In this document: in pieces, positions 26,809 through 35,950 of the stretch
Layout: each line of letters begins with the position of its first letter
Numbering within the stretch: the first letter of the stretch is position 1
NCBI RefSeq assembly: GCF_005771495.1
Contig: NZ_VAUW01000003.1
Coordinates: 235,124 to 299,123 of the forward strand
DNA length: 64,000 bases
Reading direction: 5' to 3'
From: Maribacter sp. ACAM166
GTDB lineage: Bacteria > Bacteroidota > Bacteroidia > Flavobacteriales > Flavobacteriaceae
Notes under the pieces: generated by a model
Database searches by the model: none
What the model saw: only the letters and a program-made list of their open reading frames with translations
Told to the model about the DNA's origin: nothing
Program-made: the position numbers and the translations under genes

Positions 26809-26925
26809 TGTTAGTTCGATATTAGTTCGAAATCATAACAAATATAAGTAAAAATAAATGATTATAAACTTTATTGAAATTGCATAAAACGCCGATATGG
26901 TTATAGTGTGCGGGTCCTGGCGCAT
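26809..26925. other. Probable right attachment region of the integrated element
   Basis: This 117-bp gap between the integrase start and the yebC stop switches abruptly from AT-rich to GC-richer sequence (GTGTGCGGGTCCTGGCGC, about 26906-26923). The right att site should lie here or just inside the last codons of yebC. The partner left site is outside the window, so the core cannot be defined. Confidence 0.5.
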
Positions 26926-27636
26926 TTACTCCCTCATCGTATGATACACATTCTGTACGTCATCATCCTCTTCCAACTTTTCTAAAAGTTTTTCTACCTC
27001 AGCAGCATCTTCTTCCGATAAAGCTTTTGTTACTTGAGGGATTCTTTCAAAACCAGAGGAAAGGATTTCCAGTTCCCTATTTTCTAATTCTTTCTGTATA
27101 GCTCCAAAACTTTCAAACGGAGCGTATATTAAAATACCGTCATGATCTACAAAAACTTCCTCTGCGCCAAAATCAATCAATTCCAATTCCAGTTCTTCTG
27201 GGTCAGTACCCTCTGTAGGGATTCTGAAATTACACGTATGGTCAAACATAAATTCTACGGAGCCTGAGGTACCCATATTTCCGTTACATTTATTGAAATA
27301 ACTTCTTACGTTTGCAACGGTTCTAGTATTATTGTCCGTAGCAGTTTCAACCAAAATTGCTATCCCATGCGGAGCATACCCTTCAAATAGCACTTCCTTA
27401 TAATCACCAAGACTTTTATCGCTAGCCCTTTTTATGGCACGCTCTACATTGTCTTTCGGCATGTTGATTGACTTCGCATTTTGGATAACCGCTCTAAGTC
27501 GAGAATTAGTATTTGGATCAGGACCACCTTCTTTTACGGCCATAACAATGTCTTTGCCTATACGCGTAAAGGCTTTGGACATTGCTGACCATCTTTTCAT
27601 TTTACGTGCTTTTCTAAATTCAAAAGCTCTTCCCAT
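26926..27636 (-). CDS. yebC: YebC/TACO1 family regulatory protein
   Basis: The 236-residue protein shows the family's diagnostic pieces: the N-terminal KRWSAMSKAFTRIGKDI, then MPKDNVERAIKRAS, then the glycine-rich EGYAPHGIAILVE, and finally an acidic C-terminus. YebC proteins act as transcriptional regulators or as helpers of ribosomes stalled on proline runs. Length is normal and the C-terminal VQNVYHTMRE looks complete, so integration of the neighbouring element left the reading frame intact. It ends a minus-strand run that starts at gcvT. Confidence 0.95.
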   Translation of the reverse strand: MGRAFEFRKARKMKRWSAMSKAFTRIGKDIVMAVKEGGPDPNTNSRLRAVIQNAKSINMPKDNVERAIKRASDKSLGDYKEVLFEGYAPHGIAILVETATDNNTRTVANVRSYFNKCNGNMGTSGSVEFMFDHTCNFRIPTEGTDPEELELELIDFGAEEVFVDHDGILIYAPFESFGAIQKELENRELEILSSGFERIPQVTKALSEEDAAEVEKLLEKLEEDDDVQNVYHTMRE

Positions 27637-27732
27637 GGTTAATTATTTTATAAACAAATGTACAAAAACAGGCGATGTTCAGAAATCATAAAACTTACTT
27701 TACTGAACAAGGGTTTTTTGTTTTATGAATTA

Positions 27733-28029
27733 TTATTCGCTCTCAATTATGGCCTCTATACTGCGTGCAAGTTCAAAATCTTTTTCTGTTACGCCATTTG
27801 CGTCATGAGTACTTAATCGAATATTTAGCGTTTTGTAAACATTACTCCAATCTGGGTGATGGCCTTGAGCTTCACACTCAAAGGCAATTCGGGTCATTAC
27901 AGAAAACGCTTCTTTAAAATCTTTGAATTCAAAAGTGGTTTCTATTGCACCATCGACATACTCCCACCCGTCTAGTTGACTTAGGTAATCTGCTATTTGT
28001 TGATCAGTAAATTTTTCTATTTCTTTCAT
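27733..28029 (-). CDS. Pterin-4a-carbinolamine dehydratase
   Basis: The 98-residue protein has the family core GHHPDWSNVYKTLNIRLSTH, whose two adjacent histidines and DW bind the pterin, and TEKDFELARSIE at the end. The enzyme dehydrates 4a-hydroxytetrahydropterin and so recycles the cofactor of aromatic amino acid hydroxylases. No hydroxylase gene is in the window. It lies 8 bp after the epimerase gene in the same direction and is probably in the same transcript. Confidence 0.92.
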   Translation of the reverse strand: MKEIEKFTDQQIADYLSQLDGWEYVDGAIETTFEFKDFKEAFSVMTRIAFECEAQGHHPDWSNVYKTLNIRLSTHDANGVTEKDFELARSIEAIIESE

Positions 28030-28037
28030 GATTGTTG

Positions 28038-28865
28038 CTAATTAAGGACATGATGATCAATAATATCCTGATATGTAAATTGTAAATTTTTTGGTAATTT
28101 ATTGGTTTTGGGCAGTACTGCCAAATATCGATCCTCATTAGTGGTATATACCCTTTTTAATATCGGATTGAATTTACCTACGCGTTCTAAAACTTCCTTT
28201 ATGAAATCTTCATGATGTGTTAAATCATTACTTCCCAAATGATAAATTCCTGTTTTATTTCTATTTATAAGATAATGAATTTGCTGCGTTACCTTATCAT
28301 CATTTGTTACGTTTAAAATCAAGTTTGGAAATACGTCCACCGGTTTATTTTCGATTATTGCCTTTTTCATATCCCGTATTCTAGGGGAGCTATTTCCAAA
28401 TACCATGGGCATTCTTAAGATAGCCATTTTTTCTTTGGGTAATCGAAGAAGCATATTTTCAATTCTAATCTTTAATCTACCATAAATACTTTCACTAAGT
28501 GTTTTGTCCATTTCGTATGATGGATATTTACTATAGGCATCAAAAACGTTTGCCGATGAAATAAAATAAATTAGACAGTTCTCCTTTATTATATATTCTA
28601 AGATATGTTCGTGAGCTATTACTTGTGCAGCAAAATTACCACGTAATGCAGAAATTATAATTTGGGGTTTTATCAATTCTAAAACTTCAACAATATCATC
28701 TTCCTCTAAATTATAATGCACAAATTGCTTATTAGAAGAATAGGAATTTGCGGCGTGACAATAGGTACCGTAGGTATCGAAATATTTACAAAGCTCTTTA
28801 TATATAGCATTGCCAATAAACCCACTACCACCAAGGATTAATATTTTTTTGTTTTCCAATGTCAA
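28038..28865 (-). CDS. NAD-dependent epimerase / RmlD-like sugar-nucleotide reductase family protein
   Basis: The 275-residue protein has an N-terminal Rossmann motif, ILILGGSGFIG (about 9-19), and the extended short-chain dehydrogenase pattern through YFISSANVFDAYSKYPSYEMD. There the usual Y-x-x-x-K is replaced by a variant, so catalysis by the standard mechanism is uncertain. The closest general family is dTDP-4-dehydrorhamnose reductase (RmlD). The substrate is unknown. Its start overlaps the glutaminase stop by four bases (ATGA), so it belongs to that operon. Confidence 0.75.
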   Translation of the reverse strand: MTLENKKILILGGSGFIGNAIYKELCKYFDTYGTYCHAANSYSSNKQFVHYNLEEDDIVEVLELIKPQIIISALRGNFAAQVIAHEHILEYIIKENCLIYFISSANVFDAYSKYPSYEMDKTLSESIYGRLKIRIENMLLRLPKEKMAILRMPMVFGNSSPRIRDMKKAIIENKPVDVFPNLILNVTNDDKVTQQIHYLINRNKTGIYHLGSNDLTHHEDFIKEVLERVGKFNPILKRVYTTNEDRYLAVLPKTNKLPKNLQFTYQDIIDHHVLN

Positions 28866-29776
28866 AAGATAGAGAGTTCTGTTTGTGTCGTCAATCTTTC
28901 CAAGGCTAGCATTCCTAATTTTGAATTACCTTTTTCGTTTAACCCCGGAGACCACGTTGCCACACAAAATTCATTAGGCAATAATGCAACGATACCCCCG
29001 CCAACACCACTTTTACCAGGTAGCCCAACTTCAAAGGCAAATTCACCAGCTTCATCGTAAAAACCACAGGTAAGCATTAAGGCATTTATACGCTTCACTT
29101 GCCCTTTAGATAATTGAGTATTGTTTCTTCTGCAATTACCATTGTTAATAAACATATAAAAGGCATTTGCTAATTGTGCGCAACTCATTGAAATTGAACA
29201 TTGATGAAAATAAAAATCTAAGACGCTATCCACATCATTGGTCAAATTCTTGTAGGATTTTAAAAGATTCGCCGCAGCGTAATTTCGATATCCTGTCATT
29301 TTTTCAGATTGAGCTACTTCTTCATCATAATTTATAGAATCATCATCTGCTAAATTTCTGATAAATGCTAAAAAATCGTCTTTTGGATTGTCTAATATCG
29401 ATACCAAGATATCTGCCACAACTATGGCTCCCGGATTAATTAAGGGATTTCTAGGGATACCATTTTCCATTTCTAATAAAGATAGGTGGTTGAAAGGATC
29501 TCCCGAAGGTTCTACGTCTACACGTTCCCAAAGTTTTTCTCCAATTAAACCTAGTGCCATAGAAAGTGTAAAAACTTTTGATATACTTTGAATGGAAAAT
29601 CGTTCATCTGAATCCCCAGATGAAAAGCTATGTTGCTTTATGTTGATTAAATGGATACCAAATTTTTGTAAATCAATCTTTTCCAACTCAGGGATATAGG
29701 AAGCAATACGTCCTCTATCCGTAGCTTTTGTTGCCGTAATTCCAATACCATTTAAAACACTTTGAAAGTCTACCAT
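28862..29776 (-). CDS. glsA: Glutaminase A
   Basis: The 304-residue enzyme hydrolyses glutamine to glutamate and ammonia. It belongs to the serine-dependent glutaminase family with a beta-lactamase-like fold. The catalytic Ser-x-x-Lys is visible in FSIQSISKVFTLS, and the C-terminal GLPGKSGVGGGIVAL matches the family signature. NPLINPGAI and the Tyr in MTGYRNYAAANLL are also as expected. Its start shares one base with the gcvT stop (TAATG), so gcvT, glsA and the following genes look like an operon. Confidence 0.95.
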   Translation of the reverse strand: MVDFQSVLNGIGITATKATDRGRIASYIPELEKIDLQKFGIHLINIKQHSFSSGDSDERFSIQSISKVFTLSMALGLIGEKLWERVDVEPSGDPFNHLSLLEMENGIPRNPLINPGAIVVADILVSILDNPKDDFLAFIRNLADDDSINYDEEVAQSEKMTGYRNYAAANLLKSYKNLTNDVDSVLDFYFHQCSISMSCAQLANAFYMFINNGNCRRNNTQLSKGQVKRINALMLTCGFYDEAGEFAFEVGLPGKSGVGGGIVALLPNEFCVATWSPGLNEKGNSKLGMLALERLTTQTELSIF

Positions 29777-30861
29777 TAAGCTTTATAAAATGGTAATTTA
29801 ACTACGGTTGCAGCAATAGCATTCTTTCGAATTTGAATATGGATTTTACTTCCTAGTTCTGAAAAAATAATAGGGACATAACCCAAACCTATGCCTGTGC
29901 CCATTGATGGGGACATAGTACCCGAAGTTACTACTCCAATAGTTTTTCCATTTCCATCAACGATATCATAACCATGTCTTGGAATGCCACGATCATCTAA
30001 TTCAAAGGCAACCAATTTTCGTTCTAGTCCATGTTGTTTTTCCTTCTTAAGTGCTTCCGAATTGACGAAATCTTTTGTAAATTTTGTTATCCATCCTAAT
30101 CCTGCCGCTAAAGGGGAGGTTGTGTCGTCAATATCATTTCCATACAGACAGAAACCCATTTCTAAACGTAATGTATCTCGTGCAGCTAATCCAATCGGTT
30201 TTATTCCGAATTCGGCACCAGCTTCGAATACCTTATCCCAAATTTGTTTTACATCTTGATTTTTGCAATAAATTTCAAAACCCCCAGATCCAGTATAACC
30301 CGTAGCGGAAATGATTACATGCTCAATACCTGCAAAATCAGCTATTTCAAAATGATAGAATTTCATAGCAGCCAAATCTATGGAGGTCAAGCTTTGCATA
30401 GCTTCAACAGCTTTAGGACCCTGAATCGCTAATAGGGAATAGCTGTCGGATATATTTTTCATATCCGCTTTAAACTCATTGTTATAGTTTAAAATATGAG
30501 CCCAATCTTTATCAATATTAGAGGCGTTTACAACCAATAAATATTGCTCTTCTTTAATACGATAAACAATAAGGTCATCGACGACTCCACCAGTCTCATT
30601 TGGCAAATAACTATACTGTGCTCTACCTAAGGTCAATTTAGACGCATCGTTAGAAGTTACTTTTTGAATCAAGTCTAAAGCATTTGGGCCTGAAATTAGA
30701 AATTCTCCCATGTGAGACACATCAAAGACACCAACACCTTTACGTATCGTTTCATGTTCAGCATTTACACCTTCGTACGAAACAGGCATACTATATCCAG
30801 CAAATGGAACCATTTTGGCACCAAGCGATTCATGTGTTTTGGTAAGCGCAGTATTTTTCAT
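29776..30861 (-). CDS. gcvT: Glycine cleavage system T protein (aminomethyltransferase)
   Basis: The 361-residue protein shows the full family pattern: GVFDVSHMGEF near 44-54, the folate-binding middle, TGYTGSGGFEIYC near 190-204 and the C-terminal GIPRHGYDI and GTMSPSMGTGIGLGYV. It transfers the methylene group of the lipoyl-bound intermediate to tetrahydrofolate and releases ammonia. No gcvH or gcvP lies in the window. It leads a minus-strand run (gcvT, glsA, epimerase, dehydratase, yebC) and has a good Bacteroidetes promoter 23 bp upstream. Confidence 0.97.
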   Translation of the reverse strand: MKNTALTKTHESLGAKMVPFAGYSMPVSYEGVNAEHETIRKGVGVFDVSHMGEFLISGPNALDLIQKVTSNDASKLTLGRAQYSYLPNETGGVVDDLIVYRIKEEQYLLVVNASNIDKDWAHILNYNNEFKADMKNISDSYSLLAIQGPKAVEAMQSLTSIDLAAMKFYHFEIADFAGIEHVIISATGYTGSGGFEIYCKNQDVKQIWDKVFEAGAEFGIKPIGLAARDTLRLEMGFCLYGNDIDDTTSPLAAGLGWITKFTKDFVNSEALKKEKQHGLERKLVAFELDDRGIPRHGYDIVDGNGKTIGVVTSGTMSPSMGTGIGLGYVPIIFSELGSKIHIQIRKNAIAATVVKLPFYKA

Positions 30862-30883
30862 CTTCTTTTATTTATCGGCGATA

Positions 30884-30911
30884 CAAATTTATCGAAAATA
30901 AATAGAAGCAA
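30884..30911 (-). promoter_or_regulatory. Bacteroidetes-type promoter of gcvT
   Basis: On the minus strand TTG (30909-30911) is followed by 17 bp and then TAAATTTG (30884-30891), a perfect match to the TAnnTTTG -7 element. The gcvT start codon follows 22 bp later. Confidence 0.6.
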
Positions 30912-30960
30912 TTATGGGAACATCGCTATTTAGGAAAATATTGTAATCTATATCTTATAA

Positions 30961-32256
30961 TCAAGAAGTCATAAGAAAGTCCTTTAGGTTTTGATAGGTA
31001 GAAATTTTAGTTGATTTTTTAGTTTTGCCCATCACTTTTTGTATTTGTACAGGAATTTCTAATTTTTCAGCTAATGTTTCTTCTACAATGTCCAAGAATT
31101 TTACTGGGTGGGCAGTTTCTAAGAATATGCCATATGTATTTGGATGTCGTTCTTGATATTTCTTCAATCCTAAGTAACCTACAGCACCATGTGGATCAGC
31201 AATATATCCGTCAATAGTATAAATTTCTTTTAACGCTTCTTTTGTTTGTTCATCATTAAAAGAGTAGGAGGAAAGGTTCTTTTTTAACGCCTCGAAATCA
31301 TCTTGAAATAAGTGTCTAATACGGATAAAGTTACTGGGGTCACCAACATCCATAGCATTAGAAATAGTAGCTGTAGATGGTTTTGGGCTATATTCTTTTG
31401 TCAGCATAAACTGTGGTACCGTATCGTTAACATTAGTTGCCGCGATAAAATGGTTCACCGGCATTCCTAATCGCTGCGCTACCAAACCTGCACAGATATT
31501 CCCAAAATTACCAGAAGGAACGGAAAAAATTAGTTCTTTTCCTTTTGATTTCGCTTGTTTATAAGCAAATAGAAAATAAAAAAGTTGTGGCAACCATCTC
31601 GCTACATTAATCGAGTTAGCCGATGTTAATTTCATGTGAGTTAACAAATCGTTGTCCAAGAAGGCATTTTTGACCATGGCCTGACAATCATCAAACGTAC
31701 CATCAACCTTTAACGCTGTAATGTTTTGACCTAATGTGGTTAATTGTCGTTCTTGTATATCACTAACTTTACCACTTGGGTATAAAATCACAACCTTAAC
31801 GCCCTCAACACCGAGAAAACCATTTGCTACTGCCCCACCTGTATCGCCAGATGTGGCAACCAAAACGGTAATTTCCTTTGTATTGGCTCTTGAAAAATAA
31901 CCCAGGCATTGTGCCATAAATCGGGCACCAACATCTTTAAACGCCATTGTAGGACCATGGAAAAGTTCTAATGTGCCAATGGAAGGAGTTATTTCTACAA
32001 CCGGAAATTCAAAATCAAGCACTTCTTTCAAAATAGCTTTTAAGACATCATCGGGTAGAGTTCCTACTACGAATTGACGTATGGCCGTAAACGCGATTTC
32101 TTCATTGGATAAATGTTCTATTTCCTCGAAAAAAGAGCGGGATAAAGGATTTATTTTTTCAGGAAAGTATAATCCTTTATCAGGAGCTATTCCATTTACT
32201 ACAGCAGTTTCAAAAGATACTTCAGGTGCTTTACTGTTTAAACTATAGAATTTCAA
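30961..32256 (-). CDS. thrC: Threonine synthase
   Basis: The 431-residue PLP enzyme converts O-phosphohomoserine to threonine. The PLP lysine sits in TMAFKDVGARFM (about residue 110), and the phosphate-binding LVATSGDTGGAVANGF follows. PSGNFGNICAG is the second PLP contact. Length fits the bacterial class. It is the last gene of thrA-thrB-thrC, 42 bp after thrB. Confidence 0.97.
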   Translation of the reverse strand: MKFYSLNSKAPEVSFETAVVNGIAPDKGLYFPEKINPLSRSFFEEIEHLSNEEIAFTAIRQFVVGTLPDDVLKAILKEVLDFEFPVVEITPSIGTLELFHGPTMAFKDVGARFMAQCLGYFSRANTKEITVLVATSGDTGGAVANGFLGVEGVKVVILYPSGKVSDIQERQLTTLGQNITALKVDGTFDDCQAMVKNAFLDNDLLTHMKLTSANSINVARWLPQLFYFLFAYKQAKSKGKELIFSVPSGNFGNICAGLVAQRLGMPVNHFIAATNVNDTVPQFMLTKEYSPKPSTATISNAMDVGDPSNFIRIRHLFQDDFEALKKNLSSYSFNDEQTKEALKEIYTIDGYIADPHGAVGYLGLKKYQERHPNTYGIFLETAHPVKFLDIVEETLAEKLEIPVQIQKVMGKTKKSTKISTYQNLKDFLMTS

Positions 32257-32298
32257 GATGTGTATTTTTTATCGGTTAAAATTGAATTGTTTCGAAAA

Positions 32299-33225
32299 TT
32301 ATACGGGCCGTACGCCATCCATATTAATCTTTGAAACATGTATTTCGTAGGCAATGCCAATTTTATCATAGACCAACTTCATTGAATCTGCCACGTTTAA
32401 GGCGGTATTATGACCTTGGCTAAAAGCAAAAATGGAAGGACCTGACCCTGAAATGCCAGAGCCTAATGCTCCAGCTTGAAGGGCCACTTTTTTTACTTCA
32501 TCAAACCCAGGGATCAAAATGGAACGGATGGGCTCAACAATATGATCTTCTAAAGACCTACCTATAAGTTCATAATCTTCCTTGAACAAACCAGCTACAA
32601 GTCCGCCAACATTTCCCCATTGTTTAATACCCGTTTCCAAAGAAATCGTTGTCTTCAATATTTTTCTAGAATCGGACGTTTTTATCTCTATCTGTGGGTG
32701 AATTATAGTTACATATAATTCAGGTGGTGCAGGAATTGTAATTACGTCTAATGGGCTGTAACTGCGCACCAAAGTAAATCCACCAAATAGGGCTGGAGCG
32801 ACGTTGTCTGCATGGGCAACATCACTTGCCAAACGCTCCCCTTCCATAGCAAATTTAACCAATTCAGTTTTACTGAATGGATTGCCTAAAAGATAGTTCA
32901 TTGCCCAAACGGCACCGGCCGAACTAGCGGCACTACTACCTATACCGCTACCAGGTTTTATTTTTTTATTGATTTCAATCTCAAAACCTCCATCATAATT
33001 AGCTGCTAATAGAAACGCATTTCCTGCTACACCGGCCACATTGTTCAAGGTTTCCTTAGGTAGGTCTTGTCCAGTAAGTTTTGTAATCTGTATTCCTTTT
33101 TCTGGAATCTTTCTTATAATCATTTCATCACCAACTGAATCCAAGGCAACGCCAAGAACATCAAATCCGCATGAAATGTTTGCTACCGTAGCCGGACAAA
33201 AAACTTTTATTTCGTTCTGGTTCAT
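32299..33225 (-). CDS. thrB: Homoserine kinase
   Basis: The 308-residue GHMP kinase phosphorylates homoserine. The ATP loop, KPGSGIGSSAASSAGAVW (about 90-107), and the C-terminal SGISGSGPSIFAF are diagnostic. The N-terminus VFCPATVANISCGFDVLG is the substrate-binding start typical of ThrB. It lies 24 bp after thrA and 42 bp before thrC, clearly one operon. Confidence 0.97.
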   Translation of the reverse strand: MNQNEIKVFCPATVANISCGFDVLGVALDSVGDEMIIRKIPEKGIQITKLTGQDLPKETLNNVAGVAGNAFLLAANYDGGFEIEINKKIKPGSGIGSSAASSAGAVWAMNYLLGNPFSKTELVKFAMEGERLASDVAHADNVAPALFGGFTLVRSYSPLDVITIPAPPELYVTIIHPQIEIKTSDSRKILKTTISLETGIKQWGNVGGLVAGLFKEDYELIGRSLEDHIVEPIRSILIPGFDEVKKVALQAGALGSGISGSGPSIFAFSQGHNTALNVADSMKLVYDKIGIAYEIHVSKINMDGVRPV

Positions 33226-33249
33226 GATATTAAACGATTGTGTTGAGTT

Positions 33250-35691
33250 TTAAAAATTACCTATTCTAATGATATCTGCAAATATGCCAGATGCTGTTAC
33301 ATCTGCACCAGCCCCTGCTCCTTTAATAATTAAGGGTTGGTTTGGGTATCGTTCCGTATAAAAAAGCACGATGTTATCACTACCTTCTAGCGTATAGAAA
33401 TCATGACCTTTTGGTATTTCTTGCAAACCAACACTTGCTTTTCCTTCATCGAATTGTGCTACGTACTTCAACCTGCTATTGGCATTTTTCGCACTTGAAA
33501 ATAAGGATTGAAAATGTGGTTCATGTTGTATCAAAGAGGCAAAGAAATCATCATTATTGTTGGTGTTCAAACTCACTTCTGGTAAGAATGATTTGTTTTC
33601 AATATCACTAATATCTAGTATGTTACCGCTTTCCCTAGCTAAAATCAAGATTTTTCGCATCACATCGACACCACTTAAATCTATTTTTGGATTGGGTTCA
33701 GTATAGCCTTCTTCTTGCGCCTGTTTTACAACATCATGAAAGGTGGTTTCTTCATTGAAGTTATTAAATACAAAATTTAAGCTTCCAGATAGAACGGCTT
33801 TAATCCTTATAATTTTATCACCAGATGCAATTAGATGTTTTAGGGTGTCAATAATGGGTAGTCCGGCTCCAACATTGGTTTCAAATAAGAAAGGAGCGTT
33901 ATAGGTCCTAGCAAGAGATTTCAAATGTGAATAGTTCTCATAGGAAGAGGAACAGGCTATTTTATTACAGGTAACAACAGATATACTATTACCTAAATAT
34001 TCACTGTACGAAGTGGAAACATCTTCACTGGCAGTATTATCGACAAAAATACTATTTCTAAGATTGACGGTATTGACTAATTCTAGAAATTTCTCTTTAT
34101 CCGCTTTTTGTCCTTGGGCTAATTTTTCTTGCCAATCATTTAAGTTGATTCCTTTTTCATCAAAATACATGGTTCTTGAATTAGATATCCCGATTACACG
34201 GATGTTCAATTTCAAGTTCTCCTTTAAGAATTTACGTTGTGATCTAATTTGTTCCAAAAATTTAGCACCCACATTACCAACTCCCATTACAAATAGGTTC
34301 AGTTGCTTTATGTTTTCTTCAAAAAATTCTTCATGTAATGCGTTCAGCGCCTTTTTCACATCCTTTTCATCGATGATGCATGATATATTTCTTTCTGAAG
34401 CTCCTTGCGCAATAACGCGAATATTTACGTTGTTTTTACCAAGTGTGCTGAACATTTTTCCACTAAGTCCTTGGTGACTTTTCATATTATCGCCTACCAA
34501 TGCGACAATGGCCAAGTCCTTTTCAGGAATCACTTGTTTAATGCGTCCTCTTTCAATTTCAATTTCAAATGCATCATTAACTATATGGACGGCATGTTCA
34601 ACATCATCAGCAGAAATACCAACACAAATTGAATGCTCAGACGAGGCTTGAGTGATTAGCACGACACTTATATCGGCTAGAGAAAGTACTTCGAAAAATC
34701 GTTTAGAAATACCAGGAATACCTACCATGCCAGGACCTTCTAATGAAAGCAAAGCTATATGACCAATGTGGCTTATGCCTCTAACTGTTTTTCCTTTTTC
34801 GTTTTTTGATTTTGTAATTAGCGTTCCTTCTTCATTGGGACTAAACGTATTTTTAATAACGATGGAAATTCCTTTGGATAATACAGGCTGTATAGTAGGA
34901 GGGTAGAGCACCTTAGCACCAAAATGTGAAAGTTCCATAGCTTCCTCGTAAGATATATGTGGCATAGCCTTGGCTTGTTTTACCATTTTCGGATTGGCAG
35001 TGTACATTCCGCTAACATCTGTCCAGATTTCCAAGATATCAGCATTTATGGCAGCTGCATAGATGGCAGCGGTGTAATCAGAACCACCTCTACCTAGCGT
35101 TGTAGTTACTCCTTCTTCTGAAGTAGCTATAAATCCTGGACAAACGGTAATTTTTTTATTTGAGGATTTAAAATAGTCAACGCAGTTGGCATTAGTACTG
35201 GTGAAATTCACCATATTCTTACCATTTAATTTATGAGTGACAATGATATCCCTACTGTCTTTAAATTCGGCATCTAGATGTTCAGTAATGAGGTATTCAC
35301 TAATAATGTAGGATGAAAGTAATTCACCATAACTAACAATTTTATCAGATAATTTAGGGGTAATTTCACCTATAAAATAGGCACCTTCCAATAAAGTTTC
35401 TAAAATATTAAACTCGCTTTTAACTTTACTTAGCACTCTACTTTGAGCCGTTACGGGAAGTAATTCTTTAATTGTGGTAAGATGTCTTTCCTCTAGAGAT
35501 ATAAGTACCTCTTTGTATGATTGGTCTTGTGAAGAAGCCAGGGCACCGGCCTTTAGCAGTAAATCTGTCACACCTCCCAAAGCAGAGACCACTAATATGA
35601 TGTGGTCTTCGTAAGTGGAAATAATATTTTTAATTTTAATTATATTTTCAGGATTGGCTACAGATGAACCACCAAATTTTAGAACTTTCAT
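33250..35691 (-). CDS. thrA: Bifunctional aspartokinase / homoserine dehydrogenase
   Basis: This 813-residue fusion carries out the first and third steps of threonine synthesis. The kinase begins MKVLKFGGSSVANPENI and includes TTLGRGGSDYTAA. Two ACT regulatory domains follow (about 310-460), then the dehydrogenase with LFVMGVGNVGAKFLEQ (NAD(P) site) and IKAVLSGSLNFVFN. Gly-x-Gly-x-x-Gly and the conserved lysines look intact. The order thrA-thrB-thrC is one minus-strand operon. A threonine-rich leader peptide and promoter lie upstream, suggesting attenuation by threonyl-tRNA in addition to feedback inhibition through the ACT domains. Confidence 0.97.
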   Translation of the reverse strand: MKVLKFGGSSVANPENIIKIKNIISTYEDHIILVVSALGGVTDLLLKAGALASSQDQSYKEVLISLEERHLTTIKELLPVTAQSRVLSKVKSEFNILETLLEGAYFIGEITPKLSDKIVSYGELLSSYIISEYLITEHLDAEFKDSRDIIVTHKLNGKNMVNFTSTNANCVDYFKSSNKKITVCPGFIATSEEGVTTTLGRGGSDYTAAIYAAAINADILEIWTDVSGMYTANPKMVKQAKAMPHISYEEAMELSHFGAKVLYPPTIQPVLSKGISIVIKNTFSPNEEGTLITKSKNEKGKTVRGISHIGHIALLSLEGPGMVGIPGISKRFFEVLSLADISVVLITQASSEHSICVGISADDVEHAVHIVNDAFEIEIERGRIKQVIPEKDLAIVALVGDNMKSHQGLSGKMFSTLGKNNVNIRVIAQGASERNISCIIDEKDVKKALNALHEEFFEENIKQLNLFVMGVGNVGAKFLEQIRSQRKFLKENLKLNIRVIGISNSRTMYFDEKGINLNDWQEKLAQGQKADKEKFLELVNTVNLRNSIFVDNTASEDVSTSYSEYLGNSISVVTCNKIACSSSYENYSHLKSLARTYNAPFLFETNVGAGLPIIDTLKHLIASGDKIIRIKAVLSGSLNFVFNNFNEETTFHDVVKQAQEEGYTEPNPKIDLSGVDVMRKILILARESGNILDISDIENKSFLPEVSLNTNNNDDFFASLIQHEPHFQSLFSSAKNANSRLKYVAQFDEGKASVGLQEIPKGHDFYTLEGSDNIVLFYTERYPNQPLIIKGAGAGADVTASGIFADIIRIGNF

Positions 35692-35751
35692 GCTATTGAC
35701 TTTTTAAAAAGATATGGTGTTATTATACACAAAAACGGAGAACTATAGTTT

Positions 35752-35844
35752 TTAACCCCAAGGGGTAAACCATGTGGTAGTAGAACCATAGCAATTGGTA
35801 ACTGAAGTGAAATTGAAATTTATGTCTGTCTTATCGCAGTCCAT
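35752..35844 (-). CDS. Threonine-rich leader peptide of the thr operon
   Basis: A 30-codon frame starts at ATG (complement 35842-35844) and ends at TAA (35752-35754), 60 bp before thrA. Seven of 30 residues are Thr, including three in a row, and the peptide ends STTTWFTPWG. Its last codons lie in a GC-rich palindrome, ACCCC-TT-GGGGT. A consensus promoter places transcription start only about 10-15 bases before its ATG. This is the arrangement of amino-acid leader attenuators, in which ribosome stalling at Thr codons alters RNA folding. Translation and attenuation are inferred, not shown. Confidence 0.75.
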   Translation of the reverse strand: MDCDKTDINFNFTSVTNCYGSTTTWFTPWG

Positions 35845-35863
35845 AATACTAATGGTTGAGCAC

Positions 35864-35894
35864 CAAAAGTAGTACATTTGATACCCTAATCAAA
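35864..35894 (-). promoter_or_regulatory. Consensus promoter of the thr operon
   Basis: On the minus strand TTTG (35891-35894), a 19-bp spacer and TACTTTTG (35864-35871) match the Bacteroidetes housekeeping promoter exactly. It points into the leader peptide and thrA. Confidence 0.75.
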
Positions 35895-35950
35895 TGATTC
35901 TACAATTTTTTACGGAATCGTTATTTTTTAGTTTAAAAATAAATATAAGA

